This document shows, in pieces, positions 6,028 through 12,580 of a stretch of 13,329 bases of DNA. The DNA comes from Bacillota bacterium (lineage in GTDB: Bacteria > Bacillota > Clostridia > Lachnospirales > Cellulosilyticaceae). Within the stretch, counting starts at the first letter, position 1, and every line of letters starts with the position of its first letter. Both the position numbers and the translations under genes were made by a program. The notes under the pieces are model-generated. The model worked only from the letters and a program-made list of their open reading frames with translations, was not told the origin of the DNA and did not search any database. The stretch covers positions 1 through 13,329 of the forward strand of contig JAEZKI010000027.1 of assembly GCA_023415525.1 (NCBI GenBank), read 5' to 3'.

Positions 6028-7227
6028 ATGGGAAAAGCATTAATTATAGGAGCAGGTGGTGTAGCTAGCGTTGTTGTACATAAATGTTGTCAAAATCATG
6101 AAGTATTTGAGGAGATTTGTATTGCCAGTCGCACAAAATCCAAGTGTGATGCCCTTAAAGCCAAGTTAGAAGGAGGAAAAACAATCATTCATACGGCTCA
6201 AGTAGATGCTGACAATACGCAGATGTTGATTGAGTTAATAGAAAGCTTTAAGCCAGATATTGTAATTAACGTGGCCCTTCCTTATCAAGATTTGACCATT
6301 ATGGATGCCTGTTTAGCTACAGGAGTGGATTATGTAGATACGGCCAACTATGAGCCTCTTGATACAGCAAAATTTGAATACAAATGGCAATGGGCTTATC
6401 GCGAGAAGTTTGAGAAAGCAGGGATTACAGCTCTTCTAGGAAGTGGTTTTGATCCAGGTGTAACAGGGGTTTTTTCAGCTTATGCAGCTAAGCATTATTT
6501 TGATGAAATTCATTATATTGATATTTTAGATGCCAATGCAGGAGATCATGGCTATCCTTTTGCTACTAATTTTAATCCAGAGATTAACATTCGAGAGATT
6601 ACAGCCAAAGGGAGTTATATTGAAGAGGGAGAATGGATAGAGACAGAGCCTTTAGAAATTAAAAGAGTTTATAATTTTCCAGAGATTGGAGACAAGGAGA
6701 TGTATCTTCTTCACCATGAAGAATTGGAATCCCTTGCCTTAAATATTAAAGGCATTAAACGTATTCGTTTCTTTATGACTTTTTCTGAAAAATATATTAC
6801 CCACTTAAAGGTTTTGGAGAATGTAGGAATGACCTCTATTGAACCTATTCTATATGAAGGCAAACAGATTGTACCTTTACAATTTTTAAAAGCAGTGCTA
6901 CCCGACCCTGCATCTCTTGGACCACGTACCAAAGGGAAAACCAATATTGGCTGTATTATGCAAGGAATAAAGGATGGTCAACCTAAGACTTACTATGTTT
7001 ATAATGTGTGTGACCATGAAGCTTGCTATAAAGAGGTGGGTTCACAGGCTATTTCTTATACAACAGGTGTGCCAGCTATGATTGGAGCCATGATGGTTAT
7101 GACAGGCAAATGGAAGAAACCAGGTGTCTATAATATTGAAGAATTTGATCCCGATCCTTTTATGGAAGCTCTTAATAAATGGGGACTTCCTTGGCAAGAA
7201 GATTTTAATCCAACATTAGTTGATTAA
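6028..7227 (+). CDS. Carboxynorspermidine/carboxyspermidine dehydrogenase
   Basis: This belongs to the saccharopine-dehydrogenase-like oxidoreductases. In the known pathway it condenses L-aspartate semialdehyde with putrescine or diaminopropane and reduces the imine with NADPH to carboxyspermidine or carboxynorspermidine. The 399-residue protein begins KALIIGAGGVASVVVHK, a Rossmann dinucleotide site, then has ASRTKSKCDAL, NVALPYQDLTIMDACL, GVDYVDTANYEP and LLGSGFDPGVTGVF, all typical of the CASDH branch rather than lysine-pathway saccharopine dehydrogenase. Adjacent nspC supports this. An ATG at 6019 is possible, but AGAGG (6014-6018) touches it and sits 9 bases before the ATG at 6028, which I prefer. 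The gap from speE is 15 bases. The true amine acceptor (putrescine, agmatine, cadaverine or diaminopropane) is not decided by the sequence. Confidence 0.92.
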   Translation: MGKALIIGAGGVASVVVHKCCQNHEVFEEICIASRTKSKCDALKAKLEGGKTIIHTAQVDADNTQMLIELIESFKPDIVINVALPYQDLTIMDACLATGVDYVDTANYEPLDTAKFEYKWQWAYREKFEKAGITALLGSGFDPGVTGVFSAYAAKHYFDEIHYIDILDANAGDHGYPFATNFNPEINIREITAKGSYIEEGEWIETEPLEIKRVYNFPEIGDKEMYLLHHEELESLALNIKGIKRIRFFMTFSEKYITHLKVLENVGMTSIEPILYEGKQIVPLQFLKAVLPDPASLGPRTKGKTNIGCIMQGIKDGQPKTYYVYNVCDHEACYKEVGSQAISYTTGVPAMIGAMMVMTGKWKKPGVYNIEEFDPDPFMEALNKWGLPWQEDFNPTLVD

Positions 7228-7236
7228 GGAGTAGAT

Positions 7237-8370
7237 ATGGGAATACCTTTTGAAAAAGTGCCTACGCCCAGTTATGTAGTCGACGAAGGCTTACTTATTA
7301 AAAACCTAGAACTTTTAAATCGTGTGGAAAGAGAGGCAGGATGTCACATTCTTTTGGCACAAAAAGCTTTTTCTATGTATAGTACCTTTCCTCTTATTGG
7401 GAAGTATTTGTCAGGGGTTACTTCCAGCTCTTTATTTGAAGCCCGTTTAGGTTATGAAGAAATGGGTAAAGAGGTTCATATTTATGCACCTGCTTATAAA
7501 GAGGAAGAGTTTGAAGAAATCCTAAAGTATTCGGATCATATTGTTTTTAATAGTCTCAAGGAGTGGCAGAAGTACAAAGAAAAGGTTAGGAAGAATAAAA
7601 AGTCTATAAGTTGTGGTCTTCGAATTAATCCAGAGTATTCAGAAATTAAAACAGATCTTTATAATCCTTGCTTTCCAGGCTCTCGCTTTGGCGAAAAGGC
7701 TAGAGAGCTCTCAAGAGAGGCTTTAGAAGGTATAGAAGGACTTCACTTTCACACCTTGTGTGAGCAAAATGCTGATGTACTCCTACATACTTTGCAAGTA
7801 GTAGAAGAAAAATTTGGGACTTACTTATATGCTATGAAATGGCTCAATATGGGTGGAGGACATCATATTACGAGGGAAGATTATGACGTAGAAGCCCTTA
7901 TACAAGGGATCCGGCAAATAAAAGAAAAATATGATGTAGAGGTTTATTTGGAGCCAGGGGAAGCAGTGGCCTTAAATACAGGTTATTTAGTGGCTACTGT
8001 GTTAGCGACTTTCCAAAATGAAATAGAACTAGCTATCTTAGATACTTCAGCAGCTTGTCATATGCCAGATGTATTAGAGATGCCTTATCGACCCTTTATT
8101 CTAGGAAGTGAAAAAGAGGGGTACTATCCTTATACCTATCGTTTAGGAGGGGCCACTTGTTTGGCAGGGGATGTAATAGGTGACTATTCCTTTAGACAGC
8201 CTCTTCAACCTGGCGATCAACTGGTTTTTTGTGATATGGCTCACTATACAATGGTTAAAAATAATACGTTTAATGGAGTGAATTTGCCCTCTATTTATCT
8301 ATACAGCGAAACAAAGGGTCTTCAGCTAATTAAGCAGTTTGGCTATGAGGATTTTAAGTCCCGTCTTTAA
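7237..8370 (+). CDS. nspC: Carboxynorspermidine/carboxyspermidine decarboxylase
   Basis: This is a PLP-dependent fold-III (alanine racemase-like) decarboxylase that removes the carboxyl group from carboxyspermidine or carboxynorspermidine to give spermidine or norspermidine, the last step of the aspartate-semialdehyde route. The 377-residue protein has the N-terminal TPSYVVDE strand, LLAQKAFSM with the PLP lysine K43, HFHTLCEQNAD (H172), the phosphate-binding GGGHH (206-210), EPGEA (239-243), the signature CHMPDVLEMPYRP (274-286) and CLAGD with active-site C308. CHMPDVLEMPYRP separates it from diaminopimelate decarboxylase. AAGGAG (7226-7231) overlaps the stop of the preceding gene and lies 5 bases before the ATG, so translation is probably coupled. 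It is the last gene of the operon, followed 7 bases later by a strong terminator. Confidence 0.95.
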   Translation: MGIPFEKVPTPSYVVDEGLLIKNLELLNRVEREAGCHILLAQKAFSMYSTFPLIGKYLSGVTSSSLFEARLGYEEMGKEVHIYAPAYKEEEFEEILKYSDHIVFNSLKEWQKYKEKVRKNKKSISCGLRINPEYSEIKTDLYNPCFPGSRFGEKARELSREALEGIEGLHFHTLCEQNADVLLHTLQVVEEKFGTYLYAMKWLNMGGGHHITREDYDVEALIQGIRQIKEKYDVEVYLEPGEAVALNTGYLVATVLATFQNEIELAILDTSAACHMPDVLEMPYRPFILGSEKEGYYPYTYRLGGATCLAGDVIGDYSFRQPLQPGDQLVFCDMAHYTMVKNNTFNGVNLPSIYLYSETKGLQLIKQFGYEDFKSRL

Positions 8371-8377
8371 ATATTTT

Positions 8378-8425
8378 GGAGAATACTACTTTGTTCATAT
8401 AAGCTAAGTAGTATTCTCTTTTTTT
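8378..8425 (+). terminator. Strong terminator of the polyamine operon
   Basis: GAGAATACTACTT (8379-8391) pairs perfectly with AAGTAGTATTCTC (8406-8418): a 13-bp stem with a 14-base loop, followed by T7 (8419-8425). Confidence 0.95.
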
Positions 8426-8614
8426 ATAAGGGGATGTGGGAGCATTAGACATTTTTTTCACAGGGCTCAAAAGAATAAGAGTATGTGAAAAGTAGAAAGC
8501 TATCTTTAATAAGGAACTCAATTATTTTAAGAAACTAAAAAAGGATTGCTTGAGTCCTTTAACCAGAGCAAAGGAAAAATGAGTAACAATGCGCAAGGAG
8601 AGGAGCGAGATGAT

Positions 8615-9358
8615 ATGGGTAGAAAAAAGAGATTAGTTAGTGGTATAGTGTGTATAAGCTTTTGTCTGTGTTTACTAACCACCCAGGCTACCGAGGGAAT
8701 CCAGTTGGCTGCCCATCGTGGAGGAGGAATGACAGAAAAAGAAAATACACTAGTGGCTATAAAGCATGTTATGGAACAGCCTATTAGGTGCATAGAAATA
8801 GATGTACAACTCACTAAAGATAGACAAGTGGTGCTCTTTCATGATGAAACAGTAGGGCAAGGGGCAGAGGAAGCTAGGCCACTTTATACACTAACCTATG
8901 CACAAATATTGCAAAGAGATGGGGAGATTCCTACCCTAAGAAGTGCATTAAAGCTTACGAAAGGGAAGATGCCTCTTCTTATAGAACTGAAAGCTTATGG
9001 ATTAAGAGAGGCACTTATTGAGAAAGTAATAGAGGATCTTAAGAGGTACAAGATGTTAGACCAAGTAGAAATTTGCTCTTTTGATCGCGATTTAATGATA
9101 AAGCTTAAACACAAAGAACCCACCTTAAAGGTGGGACTCATAACGTCCTATTCAGAAAAAGCCATGGCTGAAAAAGAACTAGACTTTGTGAGTTTACAGT
9201 ATAAAGCCGCTACAGAGGAAATAGTAGATCTGTTACATCAGAGAGGAAAAAGGGTATATGTATGGACGGTTAATCAGAAAGAAGACATGAGACTATTTCA
9301 CAATATGGGAGTAGACTTAATCATTACCGACAGACCCCTTGAACTAAAAACACCCTGA
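8615..9358 (+). CDS. Secreted glycerophosphodiester phosphodiesterase
   Basis: It hydrolyses glycerophosphodiesters, from phospholipid or teichoic-acid breakdown, to glycerol-3-phosphate and an alcohol. The 247-residue protein begins with a signal peptide: basic MGRKKR, a hydrophobic core to about residue 22 and a TTQATEG end, so it is likely exported. There is no clear lipobox. The GDPD TIM barrel follows, with AHRGGG (H34, R35), the ENT motif (E43), EIDV (E61, D63) and LFHDET (H76), which are the general acid/base and metal ligands. LIELK, ICSFD and VWTVN...DLIITDRP are the later barrel strands. An in-frame TTG at 8546 and ATG at 8579 exist, but AGGAGAGGAG (8596-8605) and the signal peptide favour the ATG at 8615. 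It converges on motB with only 19 bases between the stops. Length and motifs are normal. Confidence 0.9.
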   Translation: MGRKKRLVSGIVCISFCLCLLTTQATEGIQLAAHRGGGMTEKENTLVAIKHVMEQPIRCIEIDVQLTKDRQVVLFHDETVGQGAEEARPLYTLTYAQILQRDGEIPTLRSALKLTKGKMPLLIELKAYGLREALIEKVIEDLKRYKMLDQVEICSFDRDLMIKLKHKEPTLKVGLITSYSEKAMAEKELDFVSLQYKAATEEIVDLLHQRGKRVYVWTVNQKEDMRLFHNMGVDLIITDRPLELKTP

Positions 9359-9377
9359 GAAAGGCAATAGTAAGTCT

Positions 9378-10133
9378 TTAATGGGTTTCATCATAAAAAG
9401 AATCACTAAGAAGTACGATATCAATCCGTCTGTTCTGGGAGCGACCTTCAATTGTCTCATTAGAGGCGATAGGATGATACTCACCATAAGAGGTAGCAGA
9501 GAGTAGAGTTGGGTCAAAATGGGCTTCTTCAACGAAGAGATGAACCACATTGATAGCTCGAGTAGCAGCTAGCTCCCAATTGGAGGGAAATTCTGTGCTA
9601 TGAATAGGAACATTATCTGTATGCCCTTCAATGAGAACCTCACAGTTTAGCTGCGTAAGTAAATCGGCAATTTCTAGAATGTTTTGTTTATAACCAGGTT
9701 GGATGTTTGCTTTGCCACTTTCAAAAAACACATTTTCTTTTAAACTGATAATAAGGCCTCGTGGCTCTACACTCATTTTTACCTGCTTATTTAAGTCATG
9801 GGTATTTAAATAGTTTTGTAATTGTTCTTGTAGTTCCTTAGAAGGCGTAGTGAGAGTAGCCTCTGATGTAAGGGGATACTCCTCAGGAGAAGTTTTAATA
9901 GAAGAACTTGTATCTTTTTTAGGATTTCCTACACCAGTCCCATAATCAATGACAGTAAAAGAAGGTGATAGGGAGCTTGCAAGAGAGGCGGATAAGGCAT
10001 TGTATTTTTGGCTATCTACTTGGCTCATCGTATACATGACCACAAAGAAAATCATGAGAAGGGTAATAAGATCAGAGTAGGTGAGGAGCCAACGTTCACT
10101 GTTTTCTTTTTTTACACGTTTTTTTCGCATCAT
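9378..10133 (-). CDS. motB: Flagellar motor stator protein MotB
   Basis: MotB is the peptidoglycan-anchored half of the flagellar stator. With MotA it forms the ion channel that drives rotor torque. The 251-residue protein has a short basic cytoplasmic N-terminus, one transmembrane helix (about 16-36, ERWLLTYSDLITLLMIFFVV) with ion-carrying D21, a Ser/Thr-rich linker (about 48-98) and a C-terminal OmpA-like peptidoglycan domain (about 120-245). In that domain, IEGHTDNVP (D173), NWELAATRA (185-193) and GRSQNRRIDI are the conserved binding elements. The start ATG overlaps the motA stop by one base (TAATG), with AGGTGA inside the end of motA as ribosome site. A second ATG directly follows. Whether it uses H+ (MotB) or Na+ (PomB/MotS) cannot be decided from the helix alone. 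Confidence 0.95.
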   Translation of the reverse strand: MMRKKRVKKENSERWLLTYSDLITLLMIFFVVMYTMSQVDSQKYNALSASLASSLSPSFTVIDYGTGVGNPKKDTSSSIKTSPEEYPLTSEATLTTPSKELQEQLQNYLNTHDLNKQVKMSVEPRGLIISLKENVFFESGKANIQPGYKQNILEIADLLTQLNCEVLIEGHTDNVPIHSTEFPSNWELAATRAINVVHLFVEEAHFDPTLLSATSYGEYHPIASNETIEGRSQNRRIDIVLLSDSFYDETH

Positions 10134-10924
10134 TAATCACCTAGGTTAAGTTGTTTAATCGCTTTTTGACGCTCTGACTCAGATAAAAAGGAGCACATAT
10201 TTTCTACCACCATTTTGGGATGCTTCCCTTGCTGTAAAGATAAAAGTCCTTCAATGATCATTTCATTATGTAAAGTTTCTTTGTCATTAATACTTCGCAG
10301 TCGGGAAGCAATAGGAAGCCAAACGAGGTTAGCAGTAGCTACACCATATAAGGTAGCAATAAAAGCCACTGCAATTTTGGGGCCAAGAGTAGAGGGATCT
10401 TCAAGATTACCTAAAACATGAACAAGTCCCATAACGGTACCAATGATTCCCATGGTAGGAGAATACCCACCAGCTGCTTCAAATATAGCGATACCCACTT
10501 CGTGACGAACGACTCTATTTTCGGCATCTGTTACCAAGGTCTTTTCAAGGAGCTGTGTTTCTACACCATCTACTACCATAGAAATTCCTTTGGCAACTAA
10601 GGGGTTAAGTGGTTCTCCCTTAGGAAGACCATTTTCCAGGGAAAGAATACCTTGACTACGGGCTAGGAGGGAAAGATTATGAAAGAGTAAGATTTCTTTT
10701 GAAGGATTTGTAGGCTTATATTTTAATAAAACACCTAGTATTTTGGGGAGGCGATTAAGTTCCTCCATGGGAAAAGAGAGGCCAACTGCACCAATGGTTC
10801 CACCAAAAACAATAAGTGCTGCGGTTCCAATAAAAAGAGCTAAAAACTTTCCACCCTCTAGAAGAAATCCAGCTATTAAGGCTCCAAAACTAAAAAACAA
10901 AAATAATAACACTGAGAAATCCAT
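10133..10924 (-). CDS. motA: Flagellar motor stator protein MotA
   Basis: MotA is the channel and torque-generating half of the flagellar stator in the cytoplasmic membrane. The 263-residue protein has four transmembrane helices, at about 3-22, 28-49, 155-173 and 183-205, with a large cytoplasmic loop between helices 2 and 3. That loop carries R89 and E97, which match the E. coli R90/E98 residues that contact the rotor protein FliG. GGYSPTMGIIGTVMGL contains P156 (E. coli P173) and VWLPIA contains P204 (E. coli P222); both prolines are needed for torque in known stators. GAGGTGG (10929-10935, complement) lies 4 bases before the ATG. It is first in a two-gene motA-motB operon with no other flagellar or chemotaxis gene in the window. 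Confidence 0.95.
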   Translation of the reverse strand: MDFSVLLFLFFSFGALIAGFLLEGGKFLALFIGTAALIVFGGTIGAVGLSFPMEELNRLPKILGVLLKYKPTNPSKEILLFHNLSLLARSQGILSLENGLPKGEPLNPLVAKGISMVVDGVETQLLEKTLVTDAENRVVRHEVGIAIFEAAGGYSPTMGIIGTVMGLVHVLGNLEDPSTLGPKIAVAFIATLYGVATANLVWLPIASRLRSINDKETLHNEMIIEGLLSLQQGKHPKMVVENMCSFLSESERQKAIKQLNLGD

Positions 10925-10993
10925 TTTACCACCTCGCTATACAATATATAAAAAATTCGAAAAATATATTTAATTAGTAGTGTAGACACTAAC

Positions 10994-11021
10994 ACTATAA
11001 AATACAAGAGAAGAAGAGCAA
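10994..11021 (-). promoter_or_regulatory. Candidate sigma-A promoter of motAB
   Basis: Reading the minus strand, TTGCTC (11021-11016), a 16-base spacer and TATAGT (10999-10994) lie about 70 bases before motA. I looked for a flagellar sigma-D signal (TAAA with GCCGATA) and saw none. Confidence 0.45.
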
Positions 11022-11079
11022 GGTAAGTATTCATTTATTTAATAGTAAGTATAATCGAAAATAACAGTATAAAAGAGGG

Positions 11080-11107
11080 TTGCAAAACATCAAAAGAAAG
11101 TTATACT
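11080..11107 (+). promoter_or_regulatory. Candidate upstream promoter of the Nudix operon
   Basis: TTGCAA (11080-11085), a 16-base spacer and TATACT (11102-11107). It is divergent from motA. Confidence 0.5.
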
Positions 11108-11109
11108 TA

Positions 11110-11138
11110 TTGAAGAAGCTTAAAAATAAAAGTATAAA
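11110..11138 (+). promoter_or_regulatory. Candidate downstream promoter of the Nudix operon
   Basis: TTGAAG (11110-11115), a 17-base spacer and TATAAA (11133-11138), 60 bases before the Nudix start. With the upstream candidate it would form a tandem pair. Confidence 0.45.
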
Positions 11139-11198
11139 GAAAATCACATATAAACGGATGCAAGAGGAAGAAAACATAGTAACTAGAAGGAGAATAAG

Positions 11199-11771
11199 AT
11201 GAACTTTAGAGAGCAGATTCAAGCCTATATCCCTATAGATGAAAAGGAAAGAAGTGATCAAAGACTTATTTTAGGTTATATCCATCAATTTCCAAAGACA
11301 GTATTAAAGAGGGAAAATGAATGGGCTCATTTGACCAGTTCAGGCTTTATTATGAATCCAGCACTAGACAAAGTACTTATGGTACACCATAATATTTATA
11401 ATACATGGACTTGGACAGGTGGACATGCAGATGGGGAAGAGGATTTATTGGCAGTTGCCCTTAGAGAAGCGCAAGAAGAAACAGGACTTCAAGAGGTGAG
11501 GCCACTCTTCCAGGCTATTGCCTCTCTGGATATTCTACCTGTATGGGGACATCAGAAAAAAGGGCATTATGTCAGTACGCATCTTCATTTATCTGTCGCC
11601 TATGTTCTAGTTGCAGAAGAAAATCAAACTTTGCAAGTAAATAAAGCAGAAAATAGTGGGGTAAGATGGTTAAGGCTTCAAGATTTACCCACCTATTGTA
11701 ACGAACCTGAGATTTTACCAATCTATGATAAACTCATAAAAAGAGCAAGGGCTTATAAAAGAGAAGCTTAG
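11199..11771 (+). CDS. Nudix hydrolase
   Basis: Nudix hydrolases cleave nucleoside diphosphates linked to another group, using divalent metal bound by the Nudix box. The 190-residue protein has a perfect box at 75-97, following GX5EX7REUXEEXGU: G75, E81, R89, E90, E93, E94, G96 and L97. Before it, SSGFIMNPALDKVLMVHHNIYNTWTWTGG is the usual first strand pair. A roughly 40-residue N-terminal extension (REQIQAYIPIDEKERSDQ) is the part most likely to set specificity, and I cannot name the substrate. The ATG at 11199 has AAGGAG (11187-11192) 6 bases upstream. It is followed after 31 bases by a small zinc-ribbon gene, probably co-transcribed. The family is certain and the reaction open: housecleaning of damaged nucleotides or sugar-nucleotide hydrolysis are both possible. 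Confidence 0.92.
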   Translation: MNFREQIQAYIPIDEKERSDQRLILGYIHQFPKTVLKRENEWAHLTSSGFIMNPALDKVLMVHHNIYNTWTWTGGHADGEEDLLAVALREAQEETGLQEVRPLFQAIASLDILPVWGHQKKGHYVSTHLHLSVAYVLVAEENQTLQVNKAENSGVRWLRLQDLPTYCNEPEILPIYDKLIKRARAYKREA

Positions 11772-11802
11772 AAATAGAGATAGAAATGGAGGAAACAAGA
11801 AA

Positions 11803-11994
11803 ATGACACTCGGTTATTGTACAAGTTGTGGGGAAAAGTTAGTGAGAATTTCAAGTAAAGTATCAAGCTATAAAGCCGTATGCTTAAGCTGTGAACTCAC
11901 CTATAAGGTGGTAGAAATAGAAGGAAATGAGATGATTAGTGTAAAAGATAGCTCTCCTTCACAAATGACGGAAGCTGCTATGAAAAAGTCATAG
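11803..11994 (+). CDS. Small zinc-ribbon protein
   Basis: This is a 63-residue protein with two CxxC pairs, C6-C9 (CTSC) and C27-C30 (CLSC), in a small beta-rich context (LVRISSKVSSYKAV, LTYKVVEIEG). The pattern should bind one zinc ion in a zinc ribbon. After about residue 42 it becomes a polar, Ser- and Lys-containing tail without visible structure. GGAGGA (11788-11793) is 9 bases before the ATG and the gene follows the Nudix gene after 31 bases, so it is real and likely in the same operon. Function is unknown; nucleic-acid binding or a protein-protein contact are common for such ribbons. No terminator is seen before the next promoter at 12003. Confidence 0.75.
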   Translation: MTLGYCTSCGEKLVRISSKVSSYKAVCLSCELTYKVVEIEGNEMISVKDSSPSQMTEAAMKKS

Positions 11995-12002
11995 ATTTTA
12001 TA

Positions 12003-12031
12003 TTGCTATCCTTTATGGGTTATGCTATAGT
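12003..12031 (+). promoter_or_regulatory. Extended -10 promoter of the acidic small gene
   Basis: TTGCTA (12003-12008), a 17-base spacer and TATAGT (12026-12031), with the extended -10 TG at 12023-12024. It lies 9 bases after the zinc-ribbon stop. Confidence 0.6.
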
Positions 12032-12072
12032 CATAAAAGATAATGAGATAATGTATTGAGAGGATTAGTAAA

Positions 12073-12324
12073 ATGAGTTTATTTGAACAATTTACAGAGT
12101 TATTAGTACAGGTAGAAGCAGAGTTAGGACTTTTTTTAAAGGATTTCGAGACAGAAGACTTTTTTGTGTTAGAAGGCGAAATGGAAGAAATCATGTTTAG
12201 TGATGATGAGGTACTGGACAAGTTACGAGAATGTGGTGCTATTGAAAAAATAGAAAAAGATACACAAGCTTCAGTAGTCATTGTACGTTTAGTAGACGGT
12301 TGCGTTGGAACATTTGGTATATAA
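12073..12324 (+). CDS. Unrecognised acidic 83-residue protein
   Basis: I do not recognise the family. The protein is short, soluble and strongly acidic: 14 Glu and 7 Asp against 4 Lys and 2 Arg. It has no signal peptide or membrane helix. Residues 3-25 look like an amphipathic helix (LFEQFTELLVQVEAELGLFL), followed by an acidic middle (EGEMEEIMFSDDEVLDKL) and a C-terminal half that reads as beta strands (ASVVIVRLVDGCVGTFGI). Two cysteines (54 and 77) are too far apart for an obvious metal motif. Coding status is supported by GAGAGGA about 8 bases before the ATG, a good promoter upstream, a strong terminator downstream and a frame that fills the space. The opposite-strand frame here has no ribosome site. 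Charge and size would fit a regulator or partner of a basic protein, but that is inference. Confidence 0.7.
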   Translation: MSLFEQFTELLVQVEAELGLFLKDFETEDFFVLEGEMEEIMFSDDEVLDKLRECGAIEKIEKDTQASVVIVRLVDGCVGTFGI

Positions 12325-12371
12325 AAAATAAATGTTTTTTTATTAACAAAATGAAATAAGAGTGATTATGA

Positions 12372-12410
12372 AAAACCCCCCTAATATTCTTAGAATATTA
12401 GGGGGGTTTT
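12372..12410 (+). terminator. 18-bp perfect hairpin terminator
   Basis: AAAACCCCCCTAATATTC (12372-12389) pairs perfectly with GAATATTAGGGGGGTTTT (12393-12410) around a 3-base loop. An A tract on the left and a T tract on the right allow it to act on either strand. It separates the acidic gene from the NuoE-like operon. Confidence 0.9.
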
Positions 12411-12461
12411 GTGGTAAATTACTAAAAATAAAAAGAGATATAACGAATAATATAAAAGATA

Positions 12462-12490
12462 TTGACTTTTAAAAAAGAGGGTTGCATAAT
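12462..12490 (+). promoter_or_regulatory. Probable sigma-A promoter of the NuoE/NuoF-like operon
   Basis: TTGACT (12462-12467), a 17-base spacer and CATAAT (12485-12490), 90 bases before the NuoE-like start. The Rex-like site lies just downstream. Confidence 0.65.
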
Positions 12491-12502
12491 AGTAACAGTC
12501 AT

Positions 12503-12520
12503 TTGTTAATTAATTAACGT
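12503..12520 (+). promoter_or_regulatory. Rex (redox repressor) operator candidate
   Basis: TTGTTAATTAATTAACGT matches the clostridial Rex consensus TTGTTAANNNNTTAACAA at 12 of 14 defined positions; only the last two bases differ. The inner GTTAATTAATTAAC is a perfect 14-bp palindrome. It starts 12 bases after the -10, so bound Rex would block transcription when NADH is low. The downstream gene is an NADH-oxidising type, a usual Rex target. Confidence 0.7.
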
Positions 12521-12580
12521 TAAAAAATCAACAAGGTTCTAATTTAACAGAATGCAGGGAAAAGCTATAAGGAGGATATT

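Noticed and set aside
8546..8614. Longer start (TTG 8546 or ATG 8579) for the phosphodiesterase
   Set aside because: A longer N-terminus would bury the signal peptide. The strong AGGAGAGGAG at 8596-8605 fits the ATG at 8615.
8527..8814. Minus-strand 95-residue frame over the phosphodiesterase start
   Set aside because: It is antisense to a clear signal peptide and GDPD motif, with no supporting start signal.
10215..10973. Plus-strand frames opposite motA
   Set aside because: They are shadows of motA on the other strand and have no ribosome sites. The MotA translation is unambiguous.
10994..11075. Sigma-D (flagellar) promoter for motAB
   Set aside because: A CGATTAT-like stretch exists on the minus strand near 11050, but there is no TAAA at the correct distance.
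11031..11261. Minus-strand hydrophobic 76-residue frame between motA and the Nudix gene
   Set aside because: It is Leu/Phe/Ile-rich because it reads AT-rich promoter DNA backwards, overlaps the Nudix start and lacks a ribosome site.
12006..12281. Minus-strand 91-residue frame
   Set aside because: It is Ser/Asn-rich, has no ribosome site, and is antisense to the better-supported acidic gene with its own promoter and terminator.
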